This document shows positions 33,816 to 44,286 of a stretch of DNA of 64,000 nt, one piece after another. The translations under genes were made by a program, and so were the position numbers. How positions within the stretch are numbered: the first letter of the stretch is position 1; each line of letters starts with the position of its first letter. Location: the NCBI GenBank assembly GCA_900491605.1, contig UESW01004423.1:1552867-1616866 (forward strand). The letters run 5' to 3'. This DNA is from Calamus simplicifolius. Lineage: Eukaryota > Streptophyta > Magnoliopsida > Arecales > Arecaceae. A model generated the notes under the pieces. That model searched no databases and was not told the origin of the DNA. It was given only the letters and a program-made list of their open reading frames with translations.

Positions 33816-36219
33816 TTATCCTCTTGCAAGCCTTCCACCGTTGACGTAGTCTCTAGGACTATGAGATGCAACGCCTGGAAAGATTAGCCCAGATGCCCTG
33901 TAGAGGATTGAGGAAAACTCTTCTTTGAACTCTTTACCATGGGTTCTCCCTAGGAAGAGAGCCTTGATGAGATCACCCAAAGCATTGAAATACACTGGAA
34001 TTGTATATTTTAGTTCAAAGTAGTTGGGGTCTGGCGAGTCGCCAATCAAAACCTGTTAATCACAGTAGAAAAAAAAAATAAAAAAAAAGTTGCTGCAACT
34101 TCAAAATAATTGAGTGGAATAATTGAAAAGAAAAGTGAACGCAGATCGAACACCAAGGGCTTAATTACCTGTCTGTTATACCATCCGTGGTAGTAGACGC
34201 AGATTCCACAATGCTTAAACAGTGAGATCGGTGGCAAATCAAATGGGACTCGTGGGACGATATCAAACCGATATACCATCCTATAGTACCTTTCGCCCAA
34301 GATGGACTTCATGTATTTCTTGAAGGTAGCATCTCCAACCCTAGGCTGCCCATATGTCATTACAGCGTATATCGAATCTAAGATGTCATTTTCCTCGTGC
34401 AAGGCTAGCAAAGCAGGGAAAACGGCAGCGAGTGCTCCACCCAAGCTATGTCCGGTCACGAGTATCTTCGCGTTGTTGTGTTTCTTCAGCAAGGTTCTGA
34501 GTGCATCCCTAACAACGTAGTACGCCACTGGTTTGTCATCGTTCCAACTCAAGTCCTTTGGGAAGCCTTTCTGGTAGTCCATCTCATCTTGCAGGCCAAG
34601 GGCCTTTAAGAAACCCAAATGGACGTTGCCCAATTTTCCCATGGAGATCCAAGAGAGGTCGACGTCGGTGGACCAATCGTTGGCGTTGAAGGCCTCGGTG
34701 CCACGGAAGGCCAGGACGATTAGGTCGGCGTCATCTGCTTTGTTGCAAAAGATGAATGCTTGTGTTGTCATGTCTTTCAGGAACTCTGTAAAAAATTTCA
34801 TGTCATTCTAATTAGCCAAATCTTTCATTAGGCGAAGTCTTGGATTATACTCGCATATATATATATATATATATATATATCAAGCTCCTCCTCATGAATA
34901 AAAAACAAATTAAATGACTGCCAACGTAATGATTCTTTTCTTTGTTTATCTAATTGGACAGAGTGACTGACAATCTCTGGTCCACCTTTAATTCCTAAAT
35001 ACGAGTTATGAACTTGGCGAAGATGTGTCAAGCTTAACAAGGAAAATGATACTTACTGTTCCAGCAACTGTAGTACCCAACAAAGTGCATCTGCATCCAT
35101 TCAATATCAAAGCCAGAGTTAGCCATTATGCATGTATCAGAATACAATTAATTACTCAGGATAAAATCACCAATATTTGTGATCTGGTCAGCCTCCATGA
35201 GTTTCATATTTTTTACCTTCCATTTTTTGGTTACTGTGTCCTTGATGTATGCATGATTCTCATAGGCTACCTTGGCAGCCATCATCGAGAGATCCAAGGG
35301 GTCCGTTTTGCCAATTCCTCTTAGCTCCTCCATTGAGTCGGAAAAATTGATCCAAGAGTTGCACTTGCTGAGATCAATTCGCCCATCGATTTGTGCAATG
35401 ATCGATCGGAAGTTGGCTGAGCTTCGCTTGGGGATCACAACGGACACTGCGATCAAAAGTAAGACAATATTACTAATTAAGAAACAAAACCTTATATATG
35501 TATTACAGACCTCACGTATAATGAGAATGCTACTTCCCAGAATGCACAAAATTAGACCAAATTTATTGGAAAGCAATTCATAGGTACATGAACTCCTCAA
35601 TCTATGAATTTTTTAATCAAATAGCCCAAAAAAAGCTCTCTTTTTTTTCTATATTTTTTCCAAGAAAAATTAAAAGGCACTAATTAACCTGTGTCATTTC
35701 ACATGTGGTAATACATTAAGTGCGTGTAGTAAATCCTTCAAGAAAAAAGAAAAAAAAAGGAAAAAGAATAGGTAGCTGATTATATCAAAGATTATTTTAT
35801 GGTTACAAAAACCAGGTGGTGAACCGCTGGGGACAAGAAGCGAAAAGAAGAAGACATCAACACAGAAAAAGCGAAAAGAGAAGATATGATCATGAGGAGA
35901 GAAAACCTGTGATAACGTTCCAGATTAAGCCTGGTATTCCACCATTAAGGGCTATCAAGTTCAACGTGAACTCAATAACGCGCCCAATCCACTTGAGTGG
36001 CGTTCTAGTCGCTGATAATATCTTTTGAAAAAGAAGCGTGAGGGCGGTGATCCAGTCCGTCGGGACACCGTCGAGACCGGCGGCAGCCGAGCTGCTGCAT
36101 TCCACGAACGGATGGCTGATCAGGGGTCGTCGAAAGATCAGAAGGCTCAGCAGATCCAGCAGACTTATTTTCTCATGCCGGCATATCATGTACTCAGCGC
36201 AAGGAGTTTCAGGAGCCAT
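33816..36219 (-). CDS. OBL-type class-3 triacylglycerol lipase, five exons, intact
   Basis: Exons (minus): 36219-35907, 35446-35217, 35090-35057, 34785-34169, 34052-33816. All four introns are GT-AG, phases agree, and the total is 476 codons plus stop, near the usual OBL length. These enzymes sit on oil bodies and release fatty acids from triacylglycerol. Evidence: an amphipathic/hydrophobic N-terminal region (exon 1, about 60-104), FRGTEAF (219-225), GHSLGGA with Ser306, DIVPRVP with Asp367, and ASHSPRDYV with His462 form the lipase triad. GQPRVGD is also present. I chose ATG 36219 because the relic copies start at the same codon. The C-terminus is 11 residues shorter than in the relics (an indel makes an early stop after GGRLARG). 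No TATA box lies close upstream; a CCAAT motif is at 36306-36313. Palm fruit lipases of this class exist, but orthology is not tested. Confidence 0.88.
34853..34880. repeat. (AT)n microsatellite in lipase intron 3
   Basis: About thirteen AT units between exon 3 and exon 4; likely polymorphic. Confidence 0.85.
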
Positions 36220-36248
36220 TGGCAAAAAGGAAGGAGGAAGCTGGTAGT
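35527..36248. repeat. lipase exon 1 / intron 1 duplication, copy 1
   Basis: Matches 46240-46978 with fewer than about ten differences, mostly in A runs. Copy 2 begins exactly where a copia LTR ends. Confidence 0.9.
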
Positions 36249-37440
36249 ACTATTTAGCAAAGAAGGGGAGAGGAGCGATGGCCCCAAAGGAAACCGAAGA
36301 GAGAAGCCAATGGAGTTTTTTTGGGAAACTAGAACTAGAGACGGAAGAGAGAGAGAGAGCGAGCGAGAGAGCGAGAGCGTCTCTTAGTGCCCTCGGAACT
36401 TTTGCGGGATCCCGGATATGGCCCTGGCAGGACTCGCCTTCCTTGCGCCACGTGTGGCGGTCGGAGGTCGGGAGAATGGACACGTGGTGAAGCCCGTAGC
36501 CGGAGTTGTCGCCGGCCGAGAGTCGGCACCTCAGTACCGCTAGCGGCCATCGCGGACCCCTGCCTGTCGTCGGGACAGGTGTCGCAGAAGCAGAGAACGG
36601 ACACTCCTCTCTCCCTTCGGCTGTCTCCCATCTCGAACTTATCCAGACCTTCGTCCTCATGCGACCCAAGTTATATTCTATGCGTTACAACTCGGCTCGT
36701 GGAACTCGACCACCCGTGCGGCCGCCCGAGCGCGCCCACCGGACAGGCTGGCGGGCGTCCAGCGCATGCGCCCCATGTGCATCAAATGCACTCGCTTCCT
36801 ACGCACGCCCGGCTGACAGACGGCCAGCCTGGCAGCGCTTGCACATGACGGACGGGCAAGCAGCCTGCTCGATCGTTGGCATGCATCAAACGAGCGCGCA
36901 TCCAACGGTCAATGCCCAGACGCGCTCAGCATCTAAGCTGGCGCGCGTGCATCCAGCTAGCCTGTTTTGAGAGGCATTCGGGGCATTTTGCATTTATTCC
37001 GAACTTAAGCTTTGGATAGACTTTTAAGGTACTATTTTGGGAGCATTCTTAGCCCTTCATCAGCCAATCCAACGGCCATAAAAAGATAAGCTTCAAGGGA
37101 GTTTTGGATGGTGGCGGTACATGGGATAAGAACGGGATAAGCACATAAGGCCATGGCTGCAACCTATAAAAGAAGGGGCAGAGGTCTTCGGAAGGCATTG
37201 AACGAAGCCAAGCAAGGCGTCTTCTATTCTCCACTTTGAGCGAGAGAGAGGAGAGAGAAGATACAATCGGAGCTCAATAACCCTACCCTATTGTGCTGTG
37301 AGAAAGAGAGAGGCTGACTTAGCACGCCTCGATCAACCTCACCCTACCCCGTTAGTCGATCAACCTCACCTCATTCAACTCTATTGTGGGCAACTACTCT
37401 GATAGCACACCAGCTTCCGTACTTAGAAAAAAAAAAAATA
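36249..37440. repeat. GC-rich LTR-like block upstream of the lipase gene
   Basis: Contains a GA-rich repeat (36348-36375), a GC-rich middle, a TATA-like CTATAAAAGAAGG at 37167-37179 on the plus strand, a GAGAGAGAGGAGAGAG tract and a CAACCTCACC-rich end. This looks like the U3-R-U5 order of an LTR from a gypsy-type element. It recurs at 48366-49630 with clearly more differences than the exon-1 duplication next to it. Internal sequence of the element is not seen. Confidence 0.45.
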
Positions 37441-37652
37441 GCCTATACCTACATGTGCCTCATGGTCGTCCTTCAATTAACTACTCTTATCATTATCCTA
37501 TGCAAACAAGCTCCTGATGCATTTGGATATTAATGGACTCTCGGTCCCTTCGCGCGGTGAAATTAAACTTCCACCCATGTACTCGATTTTTAACTTCTCA
37601 ATGCTCGAGCAAGCCATCCTAACCATTCGCATCATCGATGAGGAGAGAAAAC

Positions 37653-37898
37653 CTGTTATAATGTTCCAGATTAAGCCTCGTATTCCACCATTAAGGGATA
37701 TCAAGTTCAACGTGAACTCAGTAACACACCCAATCCACTTGAGTGTTATTCTAGTCACTTGAGTGTTTGTGTGCTGCATTCCACGAACTGATGGCTGATG
37801 AGGGGTCTTCTAAAGATCAGAAGGCTCAGTAGATCCAGCAGGCTTATTTTCTCATGCCGGCATATCATGTACCCATCACAAGGAGTTTCAGAAACCAT
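37653..37898 (-). pseudogene. lipase exon-1 relic
   Basis: Exon 1 of the OBL lipase from an ATG at 37898 (MVSETPC, then YMICRHEKISLLDLL) to the donor at 37653. It shares the 75-bp internal deletion and stop of the copies at 14285-14530. No other exon follows: at 37636 the sequence switches to a 130-bp segment seen only here and at 49700-49820. TATA box at 37988-37995. Confidence 0.8.
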
Positions 37899-38289
37899 TG
37901 GCAAAAAGGAATGAGGAGGAAAGTAGAAGGGGTATAGCCGAGAGAAAGGAGACAGAAGCGACGACCCCGAGAAGTCGGGATGCGCTCTTTTTATAGAGGG
38001 AACTCAGCTCGTGGAACTCGATTACTTGTTCAGCAGCCACATTGCATGGCATATCGAGGTAAAGTAATGGTCTCATGTATCATCACAATGATCTTTCAAC
38101 TACTTATATAACCTTGCCACGGTACATATCCTATGCCTAGGATGATGGGTTGGTGTAAGCTGCCGTGCTAGACGGGTAGGGGGAAGCACAATTCCACCAT
38201 GCACGACGGGGCTGTGACGACTCCAGCAACGCGGTTTCAAAACCACGTTGTCGTTATTTTCTAATCAAGCATTGAAAGTAACGATGCTG

Positions 38290-39240
38290 CCGAGGTGATT
38301 GCCCATATACCTTCATGAACCTCCTGAAGAGCATAATCGGCTTCTGATGGACGGAGGCATTTGAGCAATGGCATGGAGAAGGATCGCTTATATAGCTGAT
38401 CATCAATCAGAACATAATGAGATAATTGCAATTTCAACTTCCTTGCTTCTTTCTATCAGTGGGCAGCAACCCTTCTTTGAGGTACCGGTGCAGAGGGTCT
38501 ATTTAGGATGGTTCGGTGTCAACCTGCATCATGTGATCAACATCGACGATGCTGGGCTTCTCTAGGACTTCTAGGTGGAATTTTTACTCGAGATCCATCG
38601 ACTCTGTAGTTGCCAGGTGGGACAGTAGGTCGGCGCATGCATTTTTAACCCTTGGGATTTGGACAATTTTGAATTCATCGAAATAGGAAGATAGATCATA
38701 CACTTTTTAGAGATACCGAATCATACTCGGCTCTCGAGCCTCGAATTCTCCCTGCACCTGGCTGGCCACCAATTAGGAGTTGGTATAGGCAATCAGCTTC
38801 TTGACTTTAAGATCACGGGCGATTCGGAGTTCGAAGAGTAAGGCTTCGTACTCCGCCTCATTGTTTGAGGCTGGGAAGGAGAAGCGAATGCCATATTCAA
38901 AGGTCGAGCCTTCCGGACTGGTGAGGACTAGGCCGGTGCCAGAACCGCTTGTGCTGGAGGATCCGTCCGCATGGAGCAAGCATGGGGCGCTGGGCTTTGG
39001 TTGTCCAGGTGAGTCTGTAATAGAGCCATCTTCGGGTATGGTGCATTCGAGGAGAAAGTCTGCCAGAACTTGGGCTTTAATGGCTGGACGCAGCTGATAC
39101 TGAATGTCATGCTCGCTCAGCTCGATAGCCCATTTGGTCATTCTCCTTGATGCTTCTGGATGATGGATAATTGCCTTGAGAGGTTGGCTGGTCAGGATGA
39201 TGACAGTATGCACCTTGAAGTATGGCCGCGACTTTTAGAC
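38290..39240 (-). pseudogene. Tat RNase H end, second RNase H and integrase start
   Basis: 39213-39100 gives the end of the first RNase H/connection (TSQPLKAIIHHPEASRRM, KWAIELSEHDI). 39100-38773 gives the second RNase H with LHADGSSSTSGSGTGLVL and NNEAEYEALLFELRIA, which carry its Asp and Glu residues. From 38770 to 38290 broken frames read a PRVKNACADLLSHLA-like segment and then YVLIDDQLYKRS, the usual start of gypsy integrase. Stops interrupt at several places. Confidence 0.8.
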
Positions 39241-39249
39241 TGATGTTAC

Positions 39250-40370
39250 TAGAGCTAGGACCATCTTTTCGATCCGAGTATACCTCATTTCAGCATCTTT
39301 GAGTAGTTTGCTGACATAATAGACATGCCTTTGGACTCTGTTCTCCTCTCTGGTTAGCACCGAGCCAACAGCATTTTCAGAGACTGCCAGGTACAGATTC
39401 ATTACCTCCCCTGCTTCGAGCTATTGAGGAGAGGTGGCGAGCCGAGGTATTTCTTGAGGTCTTCGAAAGACTTTTGGCAGTCTGGGGTCCACTGAAAGTT
39501 TTTGACCGATCAAAGCACTTTGAAGAAGGAAAGGCATTTCTCGACCGACCAAGCAATGAAGCGGTTGAGGGCTGCTACCCTCCCGGTGAGGCGCTGCACA
39601 TCCTTGACTGACCCTGCGGAGCCATTTGTTGCAGGGCTTGGATTTTCTGAGGATTTGCCTCAATGCCTTGCTGTGAAACCATGAAGCCGAGGAATTTCCC
39701 AAAATTGACTTGAAGGCGCATTTGGTGGGATTGAGCTTCATCTGATATTTTTGAAGTGTAGCGAAGCTCTCTGCAAGGTCCTCAATATGCTGGGATGCCT
39801 TCTGCTTTTTACCAGCATGTCATCAACATATACCTCCATGTTTCGATCGATTTGCTCCTTGAAACTTTGTTGACCAGCCTTTGGTAGGTGACACCTGCAT
39901 TTTTCAAACCAAAGGGCATAACTCGGTAGCAATAGATACCTCGGTTGGTGATGAAGGCAATTTTTCCTCGTCTTTGGGCGCCATTCGGATCTAGTTGTAG
40001 CCCGAATAGGCATCCATGAAGGTTAGCATTTGATGGCCTGAAGTTGAATCCACGAGCTGGTCAATCCGTGGAAGAGGGGGCAAGCCTTATTGAGGTCAGT
40101 GAAGTCGATGCAGATCCTCCATTTGCCATTTGACTTCTTCACCATGACCACGTTCGCTAGCCAGTCGGGGTAACTAACCTCCTGGATAAACTTGGCTTTG
40201 AAGAGCTTATCCACCTCTTCTTCAATGGCTTTATGGTGCTATGGGGCGAAGCTCCTCTTCTTCTGCTTAATGGGCCTGAATGTTTCGTCCACGTTGAGGC
40301 GGTGGACTAGGATGTCTGGGCTGATTCCAGGCATATCCGATGCAACCAGGCAAAGACATCATTATTCCTC
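39250..40370 (-). pseudogene. Tat reverse transcriptase relic
   Basis: The region runs from FIQEVSYPDWLANVVMVKK and GKWRICIDFTDLNKACP (about 40190-40070) through a broken palm segment, the catalytic EVYVDDMLVKS (about 39850-39820) and MKLNPTKCAF (39741). The YVDD aspartates are intact, but at least three frame changes and some stops divide the domain. Confidence 0.85.
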
Positions 40371-42600
40371 CGAAGGAACTCAATCAATTCTTGTCGAAGC
40401 TTTCCTTCTAGTTGTGATCCGACCTTTATAGTTCGGTCGGGCCAAGCTCATCAAGTGGTACCTCCTCCAGTTCTTCGGTGGGCTTTCCTCGTTGCTCAGC
40501 GAGATCTTCTCGAGCATCCAGCCCATCCACCTCGAGCTTTCTGGATTGAAGGTCAGCAACAAAGCAATGCCGAGCTATGATATGGCTTCTCGAACAACCC
40601 TCCCTCCCCATTCGGTGGGGAACTTCATGGCGAGATGGGGAATGGAAATGATTGCCTTAAGAGAGATTTGCCCCGGTCTATCGAGGATGGCATTGTAGGG
40701 ACATCGGAGCTTGGTCACGAGGAAATCCATGAACACGATAGTCACATGGGGCCAGGTGCCAGCTCAGACTGACAGAGTAATGACTCCTTCAGGGATTATG
40801 GAGTCACCTATGAAGCCCACCAGGGTGGACTCCACCGATCAGAGGCTTTCTACCCGAATTTTAAACTCACAAAGGCATCGAAATATAGAATGTTAATAGA
40901 GCTTCCACTATCAACTAGAATTCGGTGTACATCGTAATTGTTCATATTTAAAGATACAACCAGAACATCATCATGGGGGTACTATACCTCCCCAAGGTCT
41001 TCATTAGAGAAGGTGAGCTCATCGACCCAAGCTTTCTTCGGCGGGTTCTCCTCCTCACCTGGCCAAGAAGATGGGGATCCGGCCGCCATTATCACATTGA
41101 CGTTGCCGATAACTGGAGGATTTGGTGGTGGGAGTTGGCGAGGTTCATGTTGATGATTCTCTTCGTTATTCGCCTGATCAATTGCTTGATCTCGTTTTTG
41201 AGCTGCCAACAGTCCTCGGTATCATGCCTGTAGTCCCATGGAAGCGGCAGTACTTGGCCAGGTCCCTCCAAGCTTCGTTGCCTCAAAGAGGAGGGGATCG
41301 AGGAAGCTGATGCTCGATCTCCATCAGGATCTGCACTCTTGGCACGGTAAGGGGAGTATAGTGGTCAAACCTTCGGGCCGAACTCCAAGTTTGGTCTCGA
41401 GGTGACGGTGGAGGAGCCCTACGGTGGCGAGGCAGGCTAGCGCGGCGGTGGGCTCGCTGCTTATTCGAGCCCTTTGCCTCTTTCTTCTTCAGCTGCTCAG
41501 CCTGAGCTGACCTCCTCGATTCTTCTATCCTGGCATATTTGTCCGCCAAAAATATCATGTCCGAGAGGCTCTTCAGGTAATTAACCTCCAGAGCTAGGTA
41601 GAGGTCACCCTCTTTGGATACTCCTCCGGCCAGGGTGGACATGGCCACCTTGTGGTTGAGATGGTCAACTTCTAGAAGGGTCGTGTTGAAGCGGGTGAGG
41701 TAATTCTTCAGCGACTCCCCTTCTCTCTGCTTGATCTCAGAGAGGGAGTCGAATCTCCATAGTTGGTGATGGCTGCTGATGAACTGGCTAATGAGCAGGC
41801 AGCTCAGCTCATCAAAAGAATCAATGGAACCTGGTTTTAGGCCGTTTAACTAGGTTTGGGCAGATCCCCTTAAAGTGAAGGGAAAGGCTCTGCACATGAT
41901 CACATCTAATGCCCTGTGGAACATCATGATGGATCTGAAGCTGCTGAGGTGGTCATCGGGATCGGTGGATCCATGATACGGTTCGATGGTAGGGAGCTTG
42001 ACATGAGGAGAAATCACTTCCCTCATGATCCTGTTAGAGAAGGGGATGCCCTGTTCCGCTTTCGGCTGGGATGGAGGGGCTTGCCTGGCGGCATCCAACT
42101 CCCGATGCCACTCTTGCCGCATCTCCTGCATCTGTTGTCTGATCACTTCATCCAGAGTGGTATGAGGGATAGGGCGAGGAGAAGATGGCAGCGGTGTCGA
42201 ATCCTAAGAAGACACCGGGGAGAAGGAGCGAACCCGTCTGGATCTGAGCAGGCTCTTCCACCCAACTCGTTGTAGCGCTAGCTTCGCCTTTGCGGGCCGG
42301 TGACCGCGATCCATCGCCTCAGACGGATCGAAAGAAGAGATCGCTGGCGAGGCAGGGGCAGTAGCCTCCTCACAAGGTTGAGAAGTAGGGATAGCAGTTC
42401 CAAGGATCGCTTGGAATCCCTGGACCAACTGGGTCAATGCTTGGACTTGCTGATCCATAGTGGTGAACTAATCTAGGGTTATCGCCGTTGCCAGTGGTGA
42501 AGGAGTTTCAGCTGACGGTGGTAGCGAAGGTACTGCACCGCTAATCGGATCAGGCCTTTGAGAGGCGGCCTAGTCTTGAGCTTTAGATGTAGCTCTCTTC
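40371..42600 (-). pseudogene. Tat Gag and protease region
   Basis: Gag is recognisable from 42146 to 41283: RIMREVISPHVKLPTIEPY, YHGSTDPDDHL, CRAFPFTLRGSA, then the VNYLKSLSDMIFLADKYARI segment and a basic Ser/Arg-rich tail. A stop at about 41848 splits it. The stretch to 40371 should hold protease; a VLIDSGSS-like site was not clearly readable because frames shift. The N-terminal part (42458-42204) is in another frame. Confidence 0.75.
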
Positions 42601-42639
42601 CGATTGGCCATTAGAGGATGCTTTGCTCTGGTTTTCTTC

Positions 42640-42650
42640 TAGCGCCAATC
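42640..42650 (-). other. primer-binding site of the Tat element
   Basis: Complement reads GATTGGCGCTAG directly inside the LTR end ...GCAGCAACA. TTGGCGCTAGAAG is a common start of the internal region in plant gypsy elements. Confidence 0.6.
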
Positions 42651-43705
42651 TGTTGCTGCAAAAATCCATTCTCTGACTCGGGTGTGCTTTCGGCTCCTAA
42701 TCCGAACGCCGACATCGTCGCCTCGAGGTGGAACCTGCAAGACAGTCCGCACACAGAGGGTACTATGGGGGTTGCCCTCTGCGGAGGACCCTCCGATGCC
42801 CAAGTCAGTGGAGATTCACAGCAAGCAGATGCGAGAAGAAGACTCTCACAAAGAAAATGTTCTTCTAGGCTCTTGTGAGAGCTCTAATAGAGTATGAGAT
42901 TTAGTGAGTAAATGAATGCGTAAGGGGTTGTCTTAGAGTTTACGCGCGTACCTAAGAGGTTAGAATGCTGTGGTATTTATAGGTGATCACCTATTCCTTG
43001 GGCGTGCCCTGGATGGGGTCTGAAAACTGTTAGGATTCGAATCAAGTTTGTTATGAGGCCAGTAGGATCTGTATCTTGTCAGTTAGAGGATCGACGGTTG
43101 GGAGAGCTAGTTGATGCCTTGAGGTTCTGTGATCACATAGACCTAGGCCACTCTTGCAAGTCCTAGGCCACTTCTGGGCATGATTCGCTACCTGGAATCT
43201 TATTCAGCTATAGTGGATTCAAACTTTCCTGCTTTCCCGCGCCGAATTTCACAGAGGTATTTTGAATGTCTTGGTTTGGTTTGGTCAGGACAAGAAATAA
43301 CTAGGTTTTCTGAGGTATAAGATGGCTCGGCTCGAATGGCCGAGGAATAGCTCGGGTTGCCACGGTATAAGATGGCTCAGCTAGGACGACCGAGGAATAG
43401 CTTGGGTTGCCGAGGTATAAGATGGCTCGGCTCGGACGGCTGAGGAATAGCTTGGGTTGCTGAGGTATAAGATGGCTCGGCTTGGATGGCCGAGGAATAG
43501 CTCGGGCTATCGAGGAATAACTCGGCTTAGATGGCCGAAGTATAAAGGTGGTCCGGTTGTCAGGGTAACCCGACTTTGTCAGAGGTGACTTGGCTTCATC
43601 GCTTAGATGTTATGCCAGCTGGCTAGTAGGGTATTTGGATTGGGCGTGACCCAATCGCCGATGTGAGTGGTCAATAATGTAATGACGATTTTACCCCTCA
43701 TCACA
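42651..43705 (-). repeat. Tat LTR, 1055 bp, with PBS on one side and PPT on the other
   Basis: In element orientation it starts TGTGATGAGGGG and ends GCAGCAACA. The left neighbour (42640-42650) is a PBS followed by Gag, so it acts as a 5' LTR. The right neighbour (43706-43720) is a purine tract AGGGAGTGGGGGGCA, so it also acts as the 3' LTR of another copy to the right. Confidence 0.75.
43311..43545. repeat. 50-bp tandem repeat in the Tat LTR
   Basis: GATGGCTCGG-type words recur at 43321, 43371, 43421 and 43471, an exact 50-bp period, with a further partial unit. Units differ by a few bases and are rich in GGCTCGG/CCGAGGAA. Confidence 0.9.
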
Positions 43706-43720
43706 TGCCCCCCACTCCCT
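43706..43720 (-). other. polypurine tract next to the Tat LTR
   Basis: Complement AGGGAGTGGGGGGCA directly precedes the LTR start TGTGATGAGG. It belongs to an element copy lying to the right. Confidence 0.7.
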
Positions 43721-44097
43721 AGTCTGAAGTGTAAGTTCGTATATAGAGTGTAGAATTCTGGAGCAATCTTATTAGGGGGATTCAAAAAGGCGGGCAATGA
43801 TAATCTCGTAAATGACGGGCCGCTGTTTTGTCATCATTTTTCACCGCGGATCGAGGAGGAAATGCCTCGTTTCCAACAAGTCTTAATGGTGGAGGTTCCG
43901 CATGGCGGAAGTCCTTTATTTTGATGCCCATATCGGGGTTTTTGGCATCTAGGGCTTTCTTTCTGAAGCACTTATTTAAAGAGGGTTGGGGCAGCGCTCC
44001 TTCTGCAATGCCCCTTTGTCCCTGCCACAGAGATTTTCCGCTCTCTCTCTCTAAGCCCTTGCTTGTCTATTCGTGTCTTACCGCCTATTCAGCCAAC

Positions 44098-44280
44098 ATG
44101 AGTGGTACACGCGATGTTGCTTCTGAGGTAACCTTAGATGATCTAGATAGGATTCATCGCCATTATAGAGTTCTTCTGGATGTTTCCTTATGGGCGCCGA
44201 GGACCGAGCATCGGGTTTCAATCGAGCTAAGCCGGGGGGGTCTTCTTCTACGAGGAGAGCTTGAGGGCAGGTCTTCGATT
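44098..44280 (+). pseudogene. antisense ORF start of a Tat element (Transposase_28-like), truncated
   Basis: The plus strand has a TATA-like TTATTTAAAG (43971-43980), a pyrimidine-rich leader and an ATG at 44098 reading MSGTRDVASEVTLDDLDRIH. That start, with RHYRVLLDVSLWAP after it, resembles the 'putative gypsy type transposon' domain of plants. In Tat elements an antisense ORF lies between pol and the 3' LTR, which is exactly where this is if the PPT at 43706 marks a 3' LTR. It is cut at about 44280 by the copia relic, and the frame beyond is by chance. Confidence 0.55.
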
Positions 44281-44286
44281 CCCTCT

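Larger units (their letters stand above)
38287..43705 (-). mobile_element. Ty3/gypsy Tat-type retrotransposon, 3' part missing
   Basis: On the minus strand: LTR (43705-42651), PBS, Gag, protease region, RT, RNase H, a second (archaeal-type) RNase H and the start of integrase, cut at 38287. Two RNase H domains in tandem mark the Tat lineage. The cut falls in the N-terminal zinc-binding part of integrase and joins lipase-flank sequence one base before the place where the short-LTR copia target site lies in other copies. Confidence 0.85.

Noticed and set aside
36250..36970. Open frames of 139-154 codons on both strands upstream of the lipase, repeated at 48.3-49.1 kb
   Set aside because: They lie in the GC-rich LTR-like block, overlap in four frames, differ between the two copies by indels and show no family signature.
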